Assembly (NCBI RefSeq): GCF_014237875.1
Contig: NZ_JACJVJ010000001.1
Location: 1,680,607 to 1,744,606 of the forward strand
DNA from: Parasphingopyxis marina
GTDB lineage: Bacteria; Pseudomonadota; Alphaproteobacteria; Sphingomonadales; Sphingomonadaceae
Direction of reading: 5' to 3'
Length of the DNA stretch: 64,000 nt
A model generated the notes under the pieces. It saw only the letters and a program-made list of their open reading frames with translations. It made no database searches and was not told where the DNA came from. The translations under genes were made by a program, and so were the position numbers. This document shows, piece after piece, positions 63,725 through 64,000 of this stretch. Numbering within the stretch: position 1 is the first letter of the stretch; each line of letters starts with the position of its first letter.

Positions 63725-63744
63725 ATATAAAGATATCCTTATAT
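63725..63744. promoter_or_regulatory. Palindrome upstream of ahcY
   Basis: ATATAAAGATATCCTTATAT: a 20-bp palindrome with one mismatched pair and a GATATC centre. It resembles ArsR/SahR-type operators of methionine-cycle genes, but that link is from memory. About 121 bases before the ahcY ATG. Confidence 0.5.
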
Positions 63745-63765
63745 CCCATTGCATTTGGGCCGGGC

Positions 63766-63822
63766 AGCCTTTAAAAAGGCTCCCTATCGGCCGCACGATC
63801 TATTCGCGCGGCCCTTCTTTTT
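63766..63822 (+). promoter_or_regulatory. Two adjacent hairpins in the ahcY leader
   Basis: AGCCTTTAAAAAGGCT (63766-63781, near perfect) and GGCCGC...GCGGCC followed by CTTCTTTTT (63789-63822). The second is terminator-like and may close the amidohydrolase transcript or act as an attenuator. Confidence 0.55.
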
Positions 63823-63865
63823 GACCCGAAACAAACACTCACAGCCCGAACAGGAGCCCTTTTTG

Positions 63866-64000
63866 ATGGCCGATCAGGATTACATAGTGACGGATCTTTC
63901 CTTGGCGGAATATGGCCGGCGAGAGCTGGACATTGCGGAGACGGAGATGCCGGGATTGATGGCGACGCGGGAGGAGTATGGGGAGGAGAAGCCGCTTGCG
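63866..64000 (+). CDS. ahcY: Adenosylhomocysteinase, 3' end cut by window edge
   Basis: 45 codons visible, running off the right edge. The opening [20 protein letters not shown] then [14 protein letters not shown] is the AhcY N terminus (the [10 protein letters not shown] motif is highly conserved). Hydrolyses S-adenosylhomocysteine to adenosine and homocysteine. CAGGAG upstream. Confidence 0.92.
   Translation, partial: MADQDYIVTDLSLAEYGRRELDIAETEMPGLMATREEYGEEKPLA

Noticed and set aside
63698..63865. Known SAH or SAM-II riboswitch before ahcY
   Set aside because: I did not see the conserved core of those classes; only hairpins and a palindrome can be supported.

Overview
The window reads as a continuous stretch of the main chromosome of a GC-rich alphaproteobacterium, most likely a member of the Sphingomonadales. 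Support for that: a ChpT-type phosphotransferase next to a chemotaxis operon, an RpoH-type sigma factor beside rluD, an alphaproteobacterial SRP RNA just upstream of dnaX-ybaB, a Psp operon under its own PspF, and many overlapping GTG/TTG-started genes. No rRNA, tRNA, CRISPR, transposase, integrase or phage gene was seen. About three quarters of the genes belong to well known families.

Layout. 1-9.1 kb: end of a TPR gene, ispE, then (reverse) a DUF885 lipoprotein, and a forward run of crotonase, N-formylglutamate amidohydrolase, ilvD, a small lipoprotein and the NAD(P)HX repair enzyme. 9.1-12.1 kb: two MAPEG paralogues, a threonine/serine dehydratase, a 59-residue membrane protein, an alpha/beta hydrolase. 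12.2-15.7 kb: a tightly overlapping unit of two cysteine desulfurases, a [2Fe-2S] ferredoxin and a class A beta-lactamase that carries the cysteine pair typical of class A carbapenemases. 15.7-16.6 kb: a visibly less GC-rich fatty acid desaturase. 16.7-22.4 kb: SRP RNA (ffs), a repeat-rich gap, dnaX, ybaB, mtgA, rpoH, rluD. 22.4-28.7 kb: a stand-alone JAMM protein, chpT, a probable CtrA site, and cheA-cheW-cheY-cheB-cheR. 28.8-31.9 kb: an amidase, RNase P RNA (rnpB), small membrane proteins, a J-domain protein, sufE.

32.0-36.5 kb is the most unusual part: a reverse-strand Psp (envelope stress) operon. It starts at a good sigma-54 promoter, encodes a small exported peptide, PspA, PspB and PspC, and then continues into five small membrane proteins that repeat the C-terminal helix of PspB. 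The activator pspF is divergent. 36.5-44 kb: two paralogous TPR secreted proteins, sodB, and a reverse operon dapF-mtaB-ftsY-yciB, then a GGDEF/EAL protein. 44.2-49.5 kb: the ffh-rpsP-rimM-trmD-rplS translation operon, with an S16 that has a very long acidic tail and with a two-gene insertion between rimM and trmD. 49.5-54.4 kb: amino acid permease, asd, and an emrAB-type efflux pair. 54.6-64 kb: a four-gene thiol/aldehyde-type operon, an M2 (ACE-like) peptidase behind a tandem GTGTCAAC repeat, a peroxiredoxin, lipoproteins, yqgE, a secreted amidohydrolase, and the first 45 codons of ahcY behind a palindrome and two hairpins.

Putative new biology: (i) the expanded PspB-like array; (ii) a carbapenemase-like beta-lactamase coupled to Fe-S genes; (iii) identical 10-bp-spaced GTGTCAAC tandem sites upstream of dnaX and of the M2 peptidase 40 kb apart. 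All functional statements are from reading the sequence; no database search was run.
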